Below are positions 36,130 through 44,854 of a stretch of DNA of 53,856 bases, piece by piece (position 1 is the first letter of the stretch; every line of letters starts with the position of its first letter). The stretch is from contig NZ_QICI01000018.1 of assembly GCF_004119445.1 (NCBI RefSeq), positions 1 through 53,856 on the forward strand, in the 5' to 3' direction. The notes beneath the pieces were generated by a model. The model saw only the letters and a list, made by a program, of their open reading frames with translations. It made no database searches and was not told where the DNA came from. Source of the DNA: Chryseobacterium sp. CH21 (lineage in GTDB: Bacteria > Bacteroidota > Bacteroidia > Flavobacteriales > Weeksellaceae). Made by a program: the position numbers and the translations under genes.

Positions 36130-38664
36130 TTAAGCTGAGTTTCTGCTCGCATTGATATTCCCGAATAAAGAACGGGTCACCAGCTTTTCATACGCTTCTT
36201 TATTTCCTTCTCCTTTCTGGATTTTCATCAAAGCATACTGCTGAATACTCAATAACGGAAGGACAATTTTTTCACGGATCTTCACCGATTTTCTGGATAA
36301 AGGATCTTCTTCCTGAAGCATTTTAAATCCTGTCAGTTCCAGCATAATGTCTCTTGAAAGCTGATATTCAACGAAAAGGACATTCCAGAATGCACCGAAC
36401 TTCGGATTGTTTTTAATGTAGTAAGTCAAAGGGAAATAAGATTTGTTCATACTCATCATCGAGTTCAAAACTAAGGTTTTAAAGAAATCTGAACCTTTGT
36501 ACAATTCTCTTACTTCTTCAAATCTTCCCTGCTCTTTCATTTTCTCCATTGCATATCCAAAACCGAAGAAACCTGGCACGTTTTGCTTCAGCTGTGACCA
36601 AGATCCAACAAATGGTATCGCTCTCAGATCTTCAAACTTCAATTCATTCCCGTTTCCTCTTTTTGAAGGACGGCTTCCGATATTGGTTTTCCCGTAATAT
36701 TCAAGGGTACTCATTTCCTGAAGATAAGGTACAAACATTGGATGTGCCTTTAAATCTGAATATTTTTGATAGCTGATATCTGCCAATTCAATAATCAAAG
36801 CTCTCTCTTTCTCTGTAAGTTCTTTTTTGGCATTTTTGAATACATCATTTTCTACACCAGCCGTCAGAAGCTGTTCAAAGTTGTATTTTGCCTGTTCTTT
36901 ATTTCCAAAAATACTGGTAATAGTCTGCCCCTGAATCGTTAGTTCAATTTTATTATTGGCAATCGTTTTTCCCTGAGAAGCATAGAAATCGTGGGTTTTC
37001 CCACCTCCTCTTGCTGGTGGACCACCTCTACCGTCAAAGAATACGACTTTAATATTATTCTGTTCAGAAAGTTTAGTCAGTACTTCTTTTGCTTTATAAA
37101 TTTCCCAGTTGGCTTTTAAATATCCTCCATCTTTGGTTCCATCCGAGAATCCAAGCATAATCGTCTGTTGGTTTCCTCTTTTTTCAAGGTGTTTCTTATA
37201 AACAGGATTATGGTACAGCTCATTCATCACATTCTCTGCATTGGCGAGACCTTCCATGGTTTCAAACAGCGGAACAATATCCATGTTGATATCCTCATCT
37301 TTATAACCGCAAACTTTAAAGAATGCATAGACATTCATAACGTCTTTTACAGCATCGGAATTGGAAATAATATAACGGTTCATTCCTCGCAGTCCATTCA
37401 GGTTTTGAATATCTGTAACCTGCGAAACTGTTAATAATGTATCTTTTACAATATCTTCAAAATCATCGACATATACTTTCTCTGACATATGAATCAACTT
37501 ATTGAATTTCTGATTGTAATCAGCGTCTCCATTTCCGTACACTTTTGTATACACCTCATCAATAACTTGTTGGTGAATTCTGCTGTCCTGACGGACATCC
37601 AGGGTTGCAAAGTGAGTCCCGAAAATCATCACACGATCCCTGAAATTAACCAAAAGATCCAGAAATAAAGAATTATGTTCGTTGATTAATATTTTTTCTG
37701 CTTCAGCAGCCTTCTTTAAAATATCTTCTGCTTTAATGCTTTTTCCATCAAAAATTGCGTCATACAGCTCTTCACTTAATTGGGTCAATACTTCGGAAAC
37801 CCCTCTGAAACTCAACCTTCTTCTGATGAATTTCAAATGGCTGTAATAGGATTTCAGAATGGCTGAGCGAAGTTCTTCTGCTACTCTTTTCGTTACCTCT
37901 GCAGTTACAAAAGGATTTCCGTCTCTGTCACCTCCCGGCCAGAAACCAAGTTGGATAATATCTTCATGGAGATGAAAATGTCCGTTTTCAAAAGTCTTTT
38001 TGATCTTAGTAAATAATTCGCCAATGGTATCATAGTATACATACCTCAAATAAGAAATAATGCTCAGTGCTTCATCTATTGGAGTGGGTTTCTCTTTGTT
38101 GACGAAAGGTGTCTTCCCCAACTGCTGCAGAAGCATATCAATCTGTGTTACAGAGTCTCCGGTAATAGCCCCTCTCAAATCCTGAATAATTCTTTGTACC
38201 GAACTTGGATAAAACTGAGTAGGGTGAGCCGTAAATACGACCTTTACACTAAAATCTTTTAGTTTTTCGCGCACTTTTTCAATCTTATGATCCTGAAAAG
38301 AACGTTCAAAGAGATTCGTCACTGTACCGTTATCACTTTCAGAATGGAGACTGGGAAATGCAGCATCTTCAATACTGTCAAATAAAACGACCTGTCTTTC
38401 TATATACTGAATGATCTTGAAAAGAAGCTCCAGCTTCTGCTCTTCGTTCTGGAGATCGGTATGGTTTTTAAAGAATTCTTCGACGATATCTTCAGGAGTT
38501 TTTCCTGCTTCATAACCGGTTCTGCTTTCTTCATAAAGAAACGGAAGCAGCATTCCGATATTCGTCATTTTATCATAAGGCAGGCTCATAAATAATGAAT
38601 TGTAGATCTGGAACTTATTTTCCACAATCTGCCTGAATTTTTCTGCGCGTTGGTCATGTATCAT
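36130..38664 (-). CDS. ppc: Phosphoenolpyruvate carboxylase
   Basis: 844 residues from the ATG at 38664, preferred because MIHDQRAEKFRQIVENK fits the family start and a TACATTTG box lies just upstream; a longer open frame to 38733 exists. Markers are VVFTAHPTQFYPSSVQR with the catalytic His, LGFWPGGDRDGNPFVT, FDGRGGPPARGGG (a local variant of the usual mobile loop) and the C-terminal SLFGNINASRNSA with the terminal-type Asn-Ser end. It adds bicarbonate to PEP to make oxaloacetate, refilling the TCA cycle. The C-terminus is shorter and the glycine loop differs from E. coli, as in other flavobacterial enzymes. Confidence 0.93.
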   Translation of the reverse strand: MIHDQRAEKFRQIVENKFQIYNSLFMSLPYDKMTNIGMLLPFLYEESRTGYEAGKTPEDIVEEFFKNHTDLQNEEQKLELLFKIIQYIERQVVLFDSIEDAAFPSLHSESDNGTVTNLFERSFQDHKIEKVREKLKDFSVKVVFTAHPTQFYPSSVQRIIQDLRGAITGDSVTQIDMLLQQLGKTPFVNKEKPTPIDEALSIISYLRYVYYDTIGELFTKIKKTFENGHFHLHEDIIQLGFWPGGDRDGNPFVTAEVTKRVAEELRSAILKSYYSHLKFIRRRLSFRGVSEVLTQLSEELYDAIFDGKSIKAEDILKKAAEAEKILINEHNSLFLDLLVNFRDRVMIFGTHFATLDVRQDSRIHQQVIDEVYTKVYGNGDADYNQKFNKLIHMSEKVYVDDFEDIVKDTLLTVSQVTDIQNLNGLRGMNRYIISNSDAVKDVMNVYAFFKVCGYKDEDINMDIVPLFETMEGLANAENVMNELYHNPVYKKHLEKRGNQQTIMLGFSDGTKDGGYLKANWEIYKAKEVLTKLSEQNNIKVVFFDGRGGPPARGGGKTHDFYASQGKTIANNKIELTIQGQTITSIFGNKEQAKYNFEQLLTAGVENDVFKNAKKELTEKERALIIELADISYQKYSDLKAHPMFVPYLQEMSTLEYYGKTNIGSRPSKRGNGNELKFEDLRAIPFVGSWSQLKQNVPGFFGFGYAMEKMKEQGRFEEVRELYKGSDFFKTLVLNSMMSMNKSYFPLTYYIKNNPKFGAFWNVLFVEYQLSRDIMLELTGFKMLQEEDPLSRKSVKIREKIVLPLLSIQQYALMKIQKGEGNKEAYEKLVTRSLFGNINASRNSA

Positions 38665-38669
38665 ATTAA

Positions 38670-38677
38670 CAAATGTA
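38670..38677 (-). promoter_or_regulatory. -7 promoter box of ppc
   Basis: TACATTTG on the reverse strand, only 5 bases before the chosen ATG, so the transcript would have almost no leader. Confidence 0.5.
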
Positions 38678-38796
38678 AGCGATTTTGAAATTAATATAAT
38701 TGACAAATGGCAAAAATTATGGTCGAAATACAAAAAAAATAATATTAATTTTTGTTTAAAATTTGATTAGTTTTGTCCTCCATGTAAACTCTCTTA

Positions 38797-39513
38797 ATGA
38801 TTAAATTCAACTTCAACGCTAATGTAAATATCAAATCAAACGGAACAAAGGTTGATAAAAAGGGAATTAAAACCATGCTTATCATATTTGGTGTGTTTAT
38901 ATTTATTTGCATTTCCATGTTTATAGGGTTTAGTTCTTTTGTTTTCAACAGTATTAATTCCATGCAGGATGCAGTAAAAGATCACAATGACCAACTTGAC
39001 AAAATTGCTTCTTTACCAGTTCTGAAATGTAAAATATATGCCGACAAAACAGTGAGTTCACCGATGGCAGGAAAAGAATCCGCTTTATATCTTCTGCGTA
39101 TCGGAACCGCTGAAAGAAAAAAACGTCCTATAAGAATTGATGAAAATTTTGATTATAGTGTCATTGCAGGATATTCAGAAGGAACTCAACTTTCTATTAA
39201 TGGACAATTATATACTATTGATTTTAAATTAGCGATCCCCGATTATCTGGTCAGTATGGGACATTTCACTCAAGACACTTATGGTACCAATTACAAAACT
39301 CCTTCTTATTTAAAAGACTATAAACCCATAGAGAATCATAAGATATCAATTATAAAAGATCAGCATCCATGGGTGAATTCATTTCTTGAACCGTATGGTC
39401 TTACCAATCTTCTGGTGAAAGAATATGTATTCAATAATGGGGATTCTATTTATATCAAAGGGAAAATTGAAAATGGACGAATTGTTCCGTTTGTGGAGCA
39501 TATAGTGAATTAA
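38797..39513 (+). CDS. Hypothetical inner-membrane protein with a GIDE-like domain
   Basis: 238 residues. A short basic N-terminus is followed by one membrane helix (about 27-53). The rest is soluble and beta-rich. The stretch KCKIYADKTVSSPMAGKESALYLLRI resembles in pattern the 'SP-x-G-x-x-C/S-hY' opening of the MUL1/GIDE domain, but I would not rely on that. No operon partner is seen: it is divergent from ppc and ~115 bases from the next gene. A weak TAGTTTTG box lies at 38768. Confidence 0.55.
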   Translation: MIKFNFNANVNIKSNGTKVDKKGIKTMLIIFGVFIFICISMFIGFSSFVFNSINSMQDAVKDHNDQLDKIASLPVLKCKIYADKTVSSPMAGKESALYLLRIGTAERKKRPIRIDENFDYSVIAGYSEGTQLSINGQLYTIDFKLAIPDYLVSMGHFTQDTYGTNYKTPSYLKDYKPIENHKISIIKDQHPWVNSFLEPYGLTNLLVKEYVFNNGDSIYIKGKIENGRIVPFVEHIVN

Positions 39514-39628
39514 TTCAGATTACATTATTTTGAAAATATAAAAAGCTTGTTTTAATAATTCAGTTTTACTATAATTTTGATTACAAAATATTTATGATTA
39601 ATTTTACTTTCCACACCATCCATAATCC

Positions 39629-40033
39629 ATGAAAAAAATATTAATCTTCATAATAATATCCCTTCTATTCATTTCTTGTGAAAAAGATTGTTACAATGCT
39701 CCCTTACCCATCGTTTTTAAGTTTGTGGATTCTAATGATGAAAATCTTATTGCCAATGGCACATTGACAAGCTATTCTATTCAGGACGAAAATAATGTCA
39801 GTGTACAAGTAAGCAAAACATCCGATAATATGATTATTTTGGAAAATGTAGGTGCCTATAATGGTACAAAAAAGTATCATTTTTCTTCTAATGTTAAACC
39901 TTTTGATTTTTCCATACAGTCATCAGAGTTTAAAGGTGCTTGTGACGGATATCAAATTAATAAAATAACATTTACAGGCATAGGTATTGATGTAACTGAT
40001 GAAAAAGGATATTATAAAATTATATTGCAATAA
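39629..40033 (+). CDS. Hypothetical lipoprotein
   Basis: 134 residues with a clear lipoprotein signal (LLFISCEKDC, Cys17). The rest reads as one beta-rich domain with no motif I know, and there are several more cysteines. It is near the next gene on the same strand (35 bases), so the two may be cotranscribed. Confidence 0.65.
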   Translation: MKKILIFIIISLLFISCEKDCYNAPLPIVFKFVDSNDENLIANGTLTSYSIQDENNVSVQVSKTSDNMIILENVGAYNGTKKYHFSSNVKPFDFSIQSSEFKGACDGYQINKITFTGIGIDVTDEKGYYKIILQ

Positions 40034-40067
40034 TTCTCTTTACATTTGCACCGGAAACACATTCCCT

Positions 40068-40673
40068 ATGAAAATAATCATCGCATTTTCCCTGATCTTC
40101 TCCAATCTGCTTTACAGCCAGATCAAAGTTCCTGATGATTATAAGAAAATCCCTGATATCCTTGACAATGTAGAATATCTCTACCCGTTCATTGTACCTG
40201 ATAAAGACTATACTTATTGGCGCGTACTCAGTAATGATACAGATTATGAAAAAGCAGTGATTTATGAAAGCCAGGCTCCTGACTTTATGACGATCAATGA
40301 ACCTGTTCCTGAACGAGGTTTTTTCCAGAAATGTATTGGGAATAACTGCTTTTCTTACATTCTGGCATGCAAAGACGAAAAATCTGTTTATTTTTCCAAT
40401 GAGCAGCAGTTGAGAGATTTTATAGGAACAGTAGACAATCTTCCGGAGGCTATTTTACTGGCAAAAACGTATGGGTTTTCTGTGGATACAACTAACCGTT
40501 TTACCGGAGCTTATAAAATTGAAGACCGCCATATTTCTATGTATCTAATGCGGTCTAAGGGTTGTCCGGCCGTGAAAGAATCTTTTCTCATCAAAATCAA
40601 TAGAAAAACAGGAAAGCTGGAAGCGAAAAGTAATGGGATGTATGCGAAGGATGAAAACTGTTCTTCTTTGTAA
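40068..40673 (+). CDS. Hypothetical secreted protein
   Basis: 201 residues from the ATG at 40068. A longer open frame reaches back to 39999, but only the inner ATG gives a signal peptide (MKIIIAFSLIFSNLLYSQ). The mature part has Cys pairs (KCIGNNCFSYILAC) near 82-95 and a C-terminal GCPAVKESFLIKINRKTGKL strand pair. I do not recognise a family; a small periplasmic or surface protein is likely. It follows the 39629 lipoprotein. Confidence 0.65.
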   Translation: MKIIIAFSLIFSNLLYSQIKVPDDYKKIPDILDNVEYLYPFIVPDKDYTYWRVLSNDTDYEKAVIYESQAPDFMTINEPVPERGFFQKCIGNNCFSYILACKDEKSVYFSNEQQLRDFIGTVDNLPEAILLAKTYGFSVDTTNRFTGAYKIEDRHISMYLMRSKGCPAVKESFLIKINRKTGKLEAKSNGMYAKDENCSSL

Positions 40674-40715
40674 ATGATCCTTTAAAAAGTACTACAATTT
40701 AAAATCTTATATTTT

Positions 40716-40851
40716 AAACCATTAAGATTTTTTAAGATGATAAGATTAGTTAAGGGAATAGCTAAAGCTATTTTGTTTAGCACTTCGCTTAATTTTTCCA
40801 TCAAAGATGGAGCTTAATTTTTCTTAAATTCTTCAAAAATCTTAATGGTTT
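40716..40851. repeat. Palindromic element with perfect 17-bp ends, copy 2
   Basis: AAACCATTAAGATTTTT at 40716-40732 is repeated exactly in inverted form at 40835-40851, enclosing 136 bp with no coding frame. Inner hairpins include AATAGCT/AGCTATT and CCATC/GATGG. It shares its terminal AAACCATTAAGA with the element at 19649-19770. It fills the gap between the 40068 gene and lpdA. Confidence 0.75.
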
Positions 40852-40870
40852 AATTTTGAATATTACTTCT

Positions 40871-42271
40871 TTATATATTAATAGCTCCTTGTCCAGATGC
40901 TATCAGGTAAGTTTCTTTCAGAGTTTCTGAATAGGTTGGATGAGCATAAGAAATACGGAACATATCTTCTGCGGTCACTTCATATTCCTGAGCAATAACT
41001 CCTTGAGCAATCAAATCTGCTGCTCTGGCACCAATGATGTGAACACCCAGAATTTCTCCATATTTCGGATCTACTAATACTTTCGCAAAACCTTCCATAT
41101 CCATTGAAGCTCTGGCTCTCGCACTAGCAGAAAACGGGAATTTTCCTACATTATATGCCATATTATTTTGTTTCAGATATTCTTCTGTATACCCTACTGA
41201 AGCTACTTCCGGCCATGTATAGACTACTGACGGAATACGGTTGTAATGAATATGACGTTTTTGTCCATTAATGGTTTCTACAACAAACACACCTTCTTCC
41301 TCTGCCTTATGAGCAAGCATTGCTCCACCAATAACATCTCCAATTGCATAAATATTGGATACTGAAGTTTGATTATTTTCATTCACTTTAATGAAACCTC
41401 TCTCATCCAGCTGTACATCTGTATTTTCAAGACCAAGACCTTTTACATAAGGACTTCTTCCTACGGCTACTAAAATATAATCTGCTTCCAGTTCAACTTC
41501 TGCTCCGTTTTTATCCTTAAAAAATACTTTAGCTGCAGAACCTGTATTTTCGGTTTTATAAACAGCATGATTAAGACGAATATCAATTCCTTCTTTTTTC
41601 AGGATTTTCTGAAGGTTTTTTCCCAATTCATGATCCATATTCGCAATAAGATGATCGGCATATTCCAGAATAGTTACTTTGGTTCCGAGACGATTAAAGA
41701 TTGAGGCCATTTCTACCCCTATTACTCCACCGCCGATGATTACCATAGATTCCGGTTTTTCCTGCAAAGACAATGCTTCTGTGGAAGTAATTATTCTTTT
41801 CTTATCAATCTCTACTCCCGGAATAGTCGAAGGCTTTGAACCTGTAGCAATGATATAATGTTGAGCAGTGATCTCTGTAACCTCAGATTCGTTGACAATT
41901 TTTATGGTAGAATTATTAACAAAGGTTGCTGTCCCTTTTAACCTTGTAATGTTGTTCTTATTCATTAAAAAGTCTAGTCCTCCGGTATTTTTTGAAACTA
42001 CCTCTGCTTTTCTTCTGTACATTTGGGGAAAATCAAGTTCTATATTCTCCAGCTTAATCCCATGTTCATTGAATTTATGTTGTGCTTCTGCATAATGATG
42101 GGTACTGTCCAATAAAGCTTTGGTAGGAATACAGCCCACATTAGTGCATGTTCCTCCTAAAGTATCGTACTTTTCTATAATCACTGTTTTATAACCCAGC
42201 TGAGCGCTTCTAATAGCCGCTACATATCCTCCGGGTCCTGAGCCAATTACGGCAATGTCATAATGATCCAT
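40871..42271 (-). CDS. lpdA: Dihydrolipoyl dehydrogenase (E3)
   Basis: 466 residues. The FAD-binding GSGPGGYVAA is at 10-19, the redox-active disulfide in GGTCTNVGCIPTKAL (Cys42 and Cys47), NAD-binding IGGGVIGVEMASIF, and the active-site His444/Glu449 in YAHPTYSET of the dimer interface. It re-oxidises the lipoyl arm of the pyruvate or 2-oxoglutarate dehydrogenase, branched-chain or glycine-cleavage complexes, passing electrons to NAD+. No E1 or E2 gene is next to it in the window, so the complex is not identified. It is divergent from the HxlR regulator, with a symmetric sequence in the shared promoter region. Confidence 0.93.
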   Translation of the reverse strand: MDHYDIAVIGSGPGGYVAAIRSAQLGYKTVIIEKYDTLGGTCTNVGCIPTKALLDSTHHYAEAQHKFNEHGIKLENIELDFPQMYRRKAEVVSKNTGGLDFLMNKNNITRLKGTATFVNNSTIKIVNESEVTEITAQHYIIATGSKPSTIPGVEIDKKRIITSTEALSLQEKPESMVIIGGGVIGVEMASIFNRLGTKVTILEYADHLIANMDHELGKNLQKILKKEGIDIRLNHAVYKTENTGSAAKVFFKDKNGAEVELEADYILVAVGRSPYVKGLGLENTDVQLDERGFIKVNENNQTSVSNIYAIGDVIGGAMLAHKAEEEGVFVVETINGQKRHIHYNRIPSVVYTWPEVASVGYTEEYLKQNNMAYNVGKFPFSASARARASMDMEGFAKVLVDPKYGEILGVHIIGARAADLIAQGVIAQEYEVTAEDMFRISYAHPTYSETLKETYLIASGQGAINI

Positions 42272-42301
42272 TTGATTTATTAATTTTTTATGATTAAATT
42301 T

Positions 42302-42350
42302 ACTTGCAAAATAAAAGCAAAATTAAAACAATAACTTTCAATTTGCAAGT
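42302..42350. promoter_or_regulatory. Inverted repeat between lpdA and the HxlR gene, operator candidate
   Basis: ACTTGCAAA (42302-42310) and TTTGCAAGT (42342-42350) are exact complements, 31 bases apart, in the 100-base space shared by the two divergent starts. HxlR-type regulators usually bind symmetric sites in their own promoter region. Confidence 0.45.
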
Positions 42351-42371
42351 GTTATTTTTAAATTAAAAAAA

Positions 42372-42779
42372 ATGAATAAAAAAAGATCAGACTGCCCCAT
42401 CAGTTGTTCACTGGAAATGTGGGGCGACAAATGGTCGCTGCTCATTATAAGAGATCTTATGCTGAAAAAAGAATGTACATATGGGGACTTCCTGAAAGCA
42501 GATGAAAAAATAGCCACCAATATTCTGGCTGCAAGGCTTCAGAACCTTTTAGACAACGGAATAATTAATAAAAAAGACCATCCGGACAGCAAGTTGAAAA
42601 TTCTTTATTTTCTGACTCAAAAAGGGATTGATCTTATTCCCGTAATTGTAGAAATCAACCTTTGGGGAGATCAATATCTTACTATTCCTGATGACAGGAA
42701 AAAACTATTGGAAGAGATCAACAAAGATAAAGAAGCTTTTATAAAAAGAGCAAAAGCCTATCTTTCATCTGAAGAATAG
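42372..42779 (+). CDS. HxlR-family transcriptional regulator
   Basis: 135 residues, a compact winged-helix protein. It opens with CPISCSLEMWGDKWSLLIIRDL, a form of the HxlR start (usually a Cys then GG/GDKWTLLIIR), and includes YGDFLKADEKIATNILAARLQNLLDNGII (recognition helix and turn). Cys8 and Cys12 could sense thiol stress as in YodB/QorR relatives, but this is inference. It may control itself, the divergent lpdA, or the alcohol dehydrogenase 150 bases downstream; such regulators often sit by an oxidoreductase or electrophile-detoxifying gene. Confidence 0.85.
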   Translation: MNKKRSDCPISCSLEMWGDKWSLLIIRDLMLKKECTYGDFLKADEKIATNILAARLQNLLDNGIINKKDHPDSKLKILYFLTQKGIDLIPVIVEINLWGDQYLTIPDDRKKLLEEINKDKEAFIKRAKAYLSSEE

Positions 42780-42899
42780 TATTTAAATTAGATCGGAATA
42801 AAAAAAGAGGAATAGAAGCAGCTCAAAGCAATAGCTTTCATAAAAATGAATTATAGCAATTTTAAAATTTCATTAACTCAATTTTCCTTTTCCATTCCG

Positions 42900-42907
42900 T
42901 AAATTTG
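42900..42907 (+). promoter_or_regulatory. -7 promoter box of the alcohol dehydrogenase gene
   Basis: TAAATTTG, a TAnnTTTG match, 21 bases before the ATG. Confidence 0.5.
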
Positions 42908-42928
42908 ACCTAAAATAAATATAGAACA

Positions 42929-44092
42929 ATGCTTAATTTCGAGTTTAAAAACCCAACAAAAATACTTTTCGGGAAAGGTGAAATCGCTAAAATTTCTAAC
43001 GAGGTTCCCAAAGACGCAAAAATATTAATGATCTATGGTGGCGGAAGCATCAAAAATAACGGTGTTTACGATCAGGTAAAAGAGGCTTTGAAAGATCATG
43101 AAGTGTATGAATTTGGTGGAGTTCCTGCAAATCCGGAATATGAGGTCTTGATCAATGCACTAAACTTTATTAAAGAAAAAAACATCACTTACCTTCTTGC
43201 TGTTGGCGGAGGATCTGTGATAGACGGAACAAAATTCCTTTCTGCAGCAGCCCATTATGATGGTGAACCATGGGATATCCTGAGAAAATCGGTAAGAACA
43301 TTTGAAGGGCAGGGAATGCCTTTCGGAAGTATTTTAACACTACCTGCAACGGGTTCGGAAATGAATTCTGGATATGTAATCTCAAGAAGAGAAACCAATG
43401 AGAAATTGTCTTCAGGAGGACCTGGGCTTTTCCCTCAGTTTTCTGTACTGGATCCGGAAGTGATCAGATCTATTCCCAAAAATCAAATCGTGAATGGAAT
43501 CACTGATGCCTATACTCACGTTTTGGAACAATATATGACAGCCCCTTCTTCTGCTGATCTTCAGGAAAGAATTGCAGAAAGTATTCTGATCAGTCTGCAG
43601 GAAACAGCTCCAAAGGTATTGGCTGATGACTTCAACTATGATGCTGCCGGAAACTTTATGTGGTGCTGTACTATGGCTCTGAACGGATTAATCCAGAAAG
43701 GAGTGATTACAGACTGGGCCGTACACGCTATGGGTCATGAGTTGACAGCTTATTTTGGAATTGATCATGCAAGAACGCTGGCTATTATCGCTCCATCTCA
43801 TTACCGCTACAATTTTGAAGATAAAAAAGGAAAATTGGCTCAATATGCTGAGAGAGTTTGGGGAATTAAAGATGGAACTTTAGAAGAAAAAGCAGAGCTG
43901 GGAATCAAAAAAATGGAGGAATTCTTCCACAGTCTTCACATCAAAACCAGATTATCCGAGTATACAGAAGATTTTAACGGAACTGCTGAAAAGGTTGAAA
44001 AAGCCTTTACAGAAAGAAACTGGCTAGGTCTTGGAGAATATAAAAAACTGACTCCGCAGGATGCTTATAAGATTGTAGAGATGAGTTATTAG
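42929..44092 (+). CDS. Iron-containing alcohol dehydrogenase, YqhD/BdhA type
   Basis: 387 residues, the length of E. coli YqhD. The cofactor loop is LAVGGGSVIDGTKF (GGGS 93-96). Metal ligands Asp193, His197, His266 and His280 lie in TDAYTHVLEQY and AVHAMGHELTAYFGIDH, at the same spacing as in YqhD. It reduces aldehydes with NADPH, including reactive aldehydes from lipid peroxidation, in the cytoplasm. It lies next to an HxlR regulator, which fits stress-inducible aldehyde removal. It has its own -7 box. Confidence 0.9.
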   Translation: MLNFEFKNPTKILFGKGEIAKISNEVPKDAKILMIYGGGSIKNNGVYDQVKEALKDHEVYEFGGVPANPEYEVLINALNFIKEKNITYLLAVGGGSVIDGTKFLSAAAHYDGEPWDILRKSVRTFEGQGMPFGSILTLPATGSEMNSGYVISRRETNEKLSSGGPGLFPQFSVLDPEVIRSIPKNQIVNGITDAYTHVLEQYMTAPSSADLQERIAESILISLQETAPKVLADDFNYDAAGNFMWCCTMALNGLIQKGVITDWAVHAMGHELTAYFGIDHARTLAIIAPSHYRYNFEDKKGKLAQYAERVWGIKDGTLEEKAELGIKKMEEFFHSLHIKTRLSEYTEDFNGTAEKVEKAFTERNWLGLGEYKKLTPQDAYKIVEMSY

Positions 44093-44314
44093 TGGATCGG
44101 GTTGCGAGTTTCGGAGTACAGGCAAAAGATTTGAGCTACGCTATTTCGAGATTCGGATGAAAGTGTTTATTAATTTTCATGTTGAAAATATATAACCCAA
44201 AACTCGCATCTCGTATCGCAGTATTCATAAAATTATTTAATTTACAAACATTCGTTTAAAAAATCGTTATTTCATTATAGATATTTCAAATTTATTTATA
44301 TTTTAGCATATTCT

Positions 44315-44322
44315 TAAATTTG
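44315..44322 (+). promoter_or_regulatory. -7 promoter box abutting the 44328 start
   Basis: TAAATTTG ends 5 bases before the ATG, so the message would be leaderless or nearly so. Confidence 0.45.
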
Positions 44323-44327
44323 TGAAA

Positions 44328-44789
44328 ATGAAAAAACAGCTACTTTTATTTGCCTTTTCTGCCCTGGCGCTTACTTCTTGTAAAGATGATAATCTCGAAG
44401 CTTATGATATGGATATCATGAAGGGAGACTGGAAGGAAGTTAAAAGAGAAATTATTTCCGGAAAAGATAATAAAACAGTGCTTCAATCGTATCCAAACAC
44501 CGGATGTGCAGCTAAAAATACTCTTTTCTTCAGAACAGATTATTATGTAAGCTATACAGCATATACAGGAACAGGTGCAGACTGTCAAATGGATCAAAAA
44601 ACTGAAGGAAGATACACCTATGATGCTGACTCTAAAGTCTTGGGAATTAAACTTGACAATGAAGAAACATCAAATTACAGAGTGGATATGCTTACTAGCA
44701 AAGATTTGAGACTTGCCCAGCAGTTTGGAAACTTTGATTTGGATGGAGATAAAATTCCTGAAGTCACTTACGTTACCTACAAAAGATAA
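44328..44789 (+). CDS. Lipocalin-like lipoprotein
   Basis: 153 residues from the ATG at 44328; a GTG two codons upstream is less likely. Lipoprotein signal MKKQLLLFAFSALALTSC (Cys18). The mature domain reads as an eight-strand barrel of the flavobacterial lipocalin-like type: MKGDWKEVKREIISG, then CAAKNTLFFRTDYYV and GRYTYDADSKVLGIKL, with a disulfide-ready Cys pair. It probably binds a hydrophobic ligand on the periplasmic or surface side, but the ligand is unknown. It is monocistronic, ending in a strong terminator. Confidence 0.7.
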   Translation: MKKQLLLFAFSALALTSCKDDNLEAYDMDIMKGDWKEVKREIISGKDNKTVLQSYPNTGCAAKNTLFFRTDYYVSYTAYTGTGADCQMDQKTEGRYTYDADSKVLGIKLDNEETSNYRVDMLTSKDLRLAQQFGNFDLDGDKIPEVTYVTYKR

Positions 44790-44794
44790 ATCAT

Positions 44795-44820
44795 AAAACT
44801 CCCGATAATCGGGAGTTTTT
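44795..44820 (+). terminator. Terminator of the lipocalin-like gene
   Basis: A stem AAAACTCCCGA/TCGGGAGTTTT around TAA, followed by T. Confidence 0.9.
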
Positions 44821-44854
44821 TATTATTTTTATATCTAATTTAAAACTGAATATA

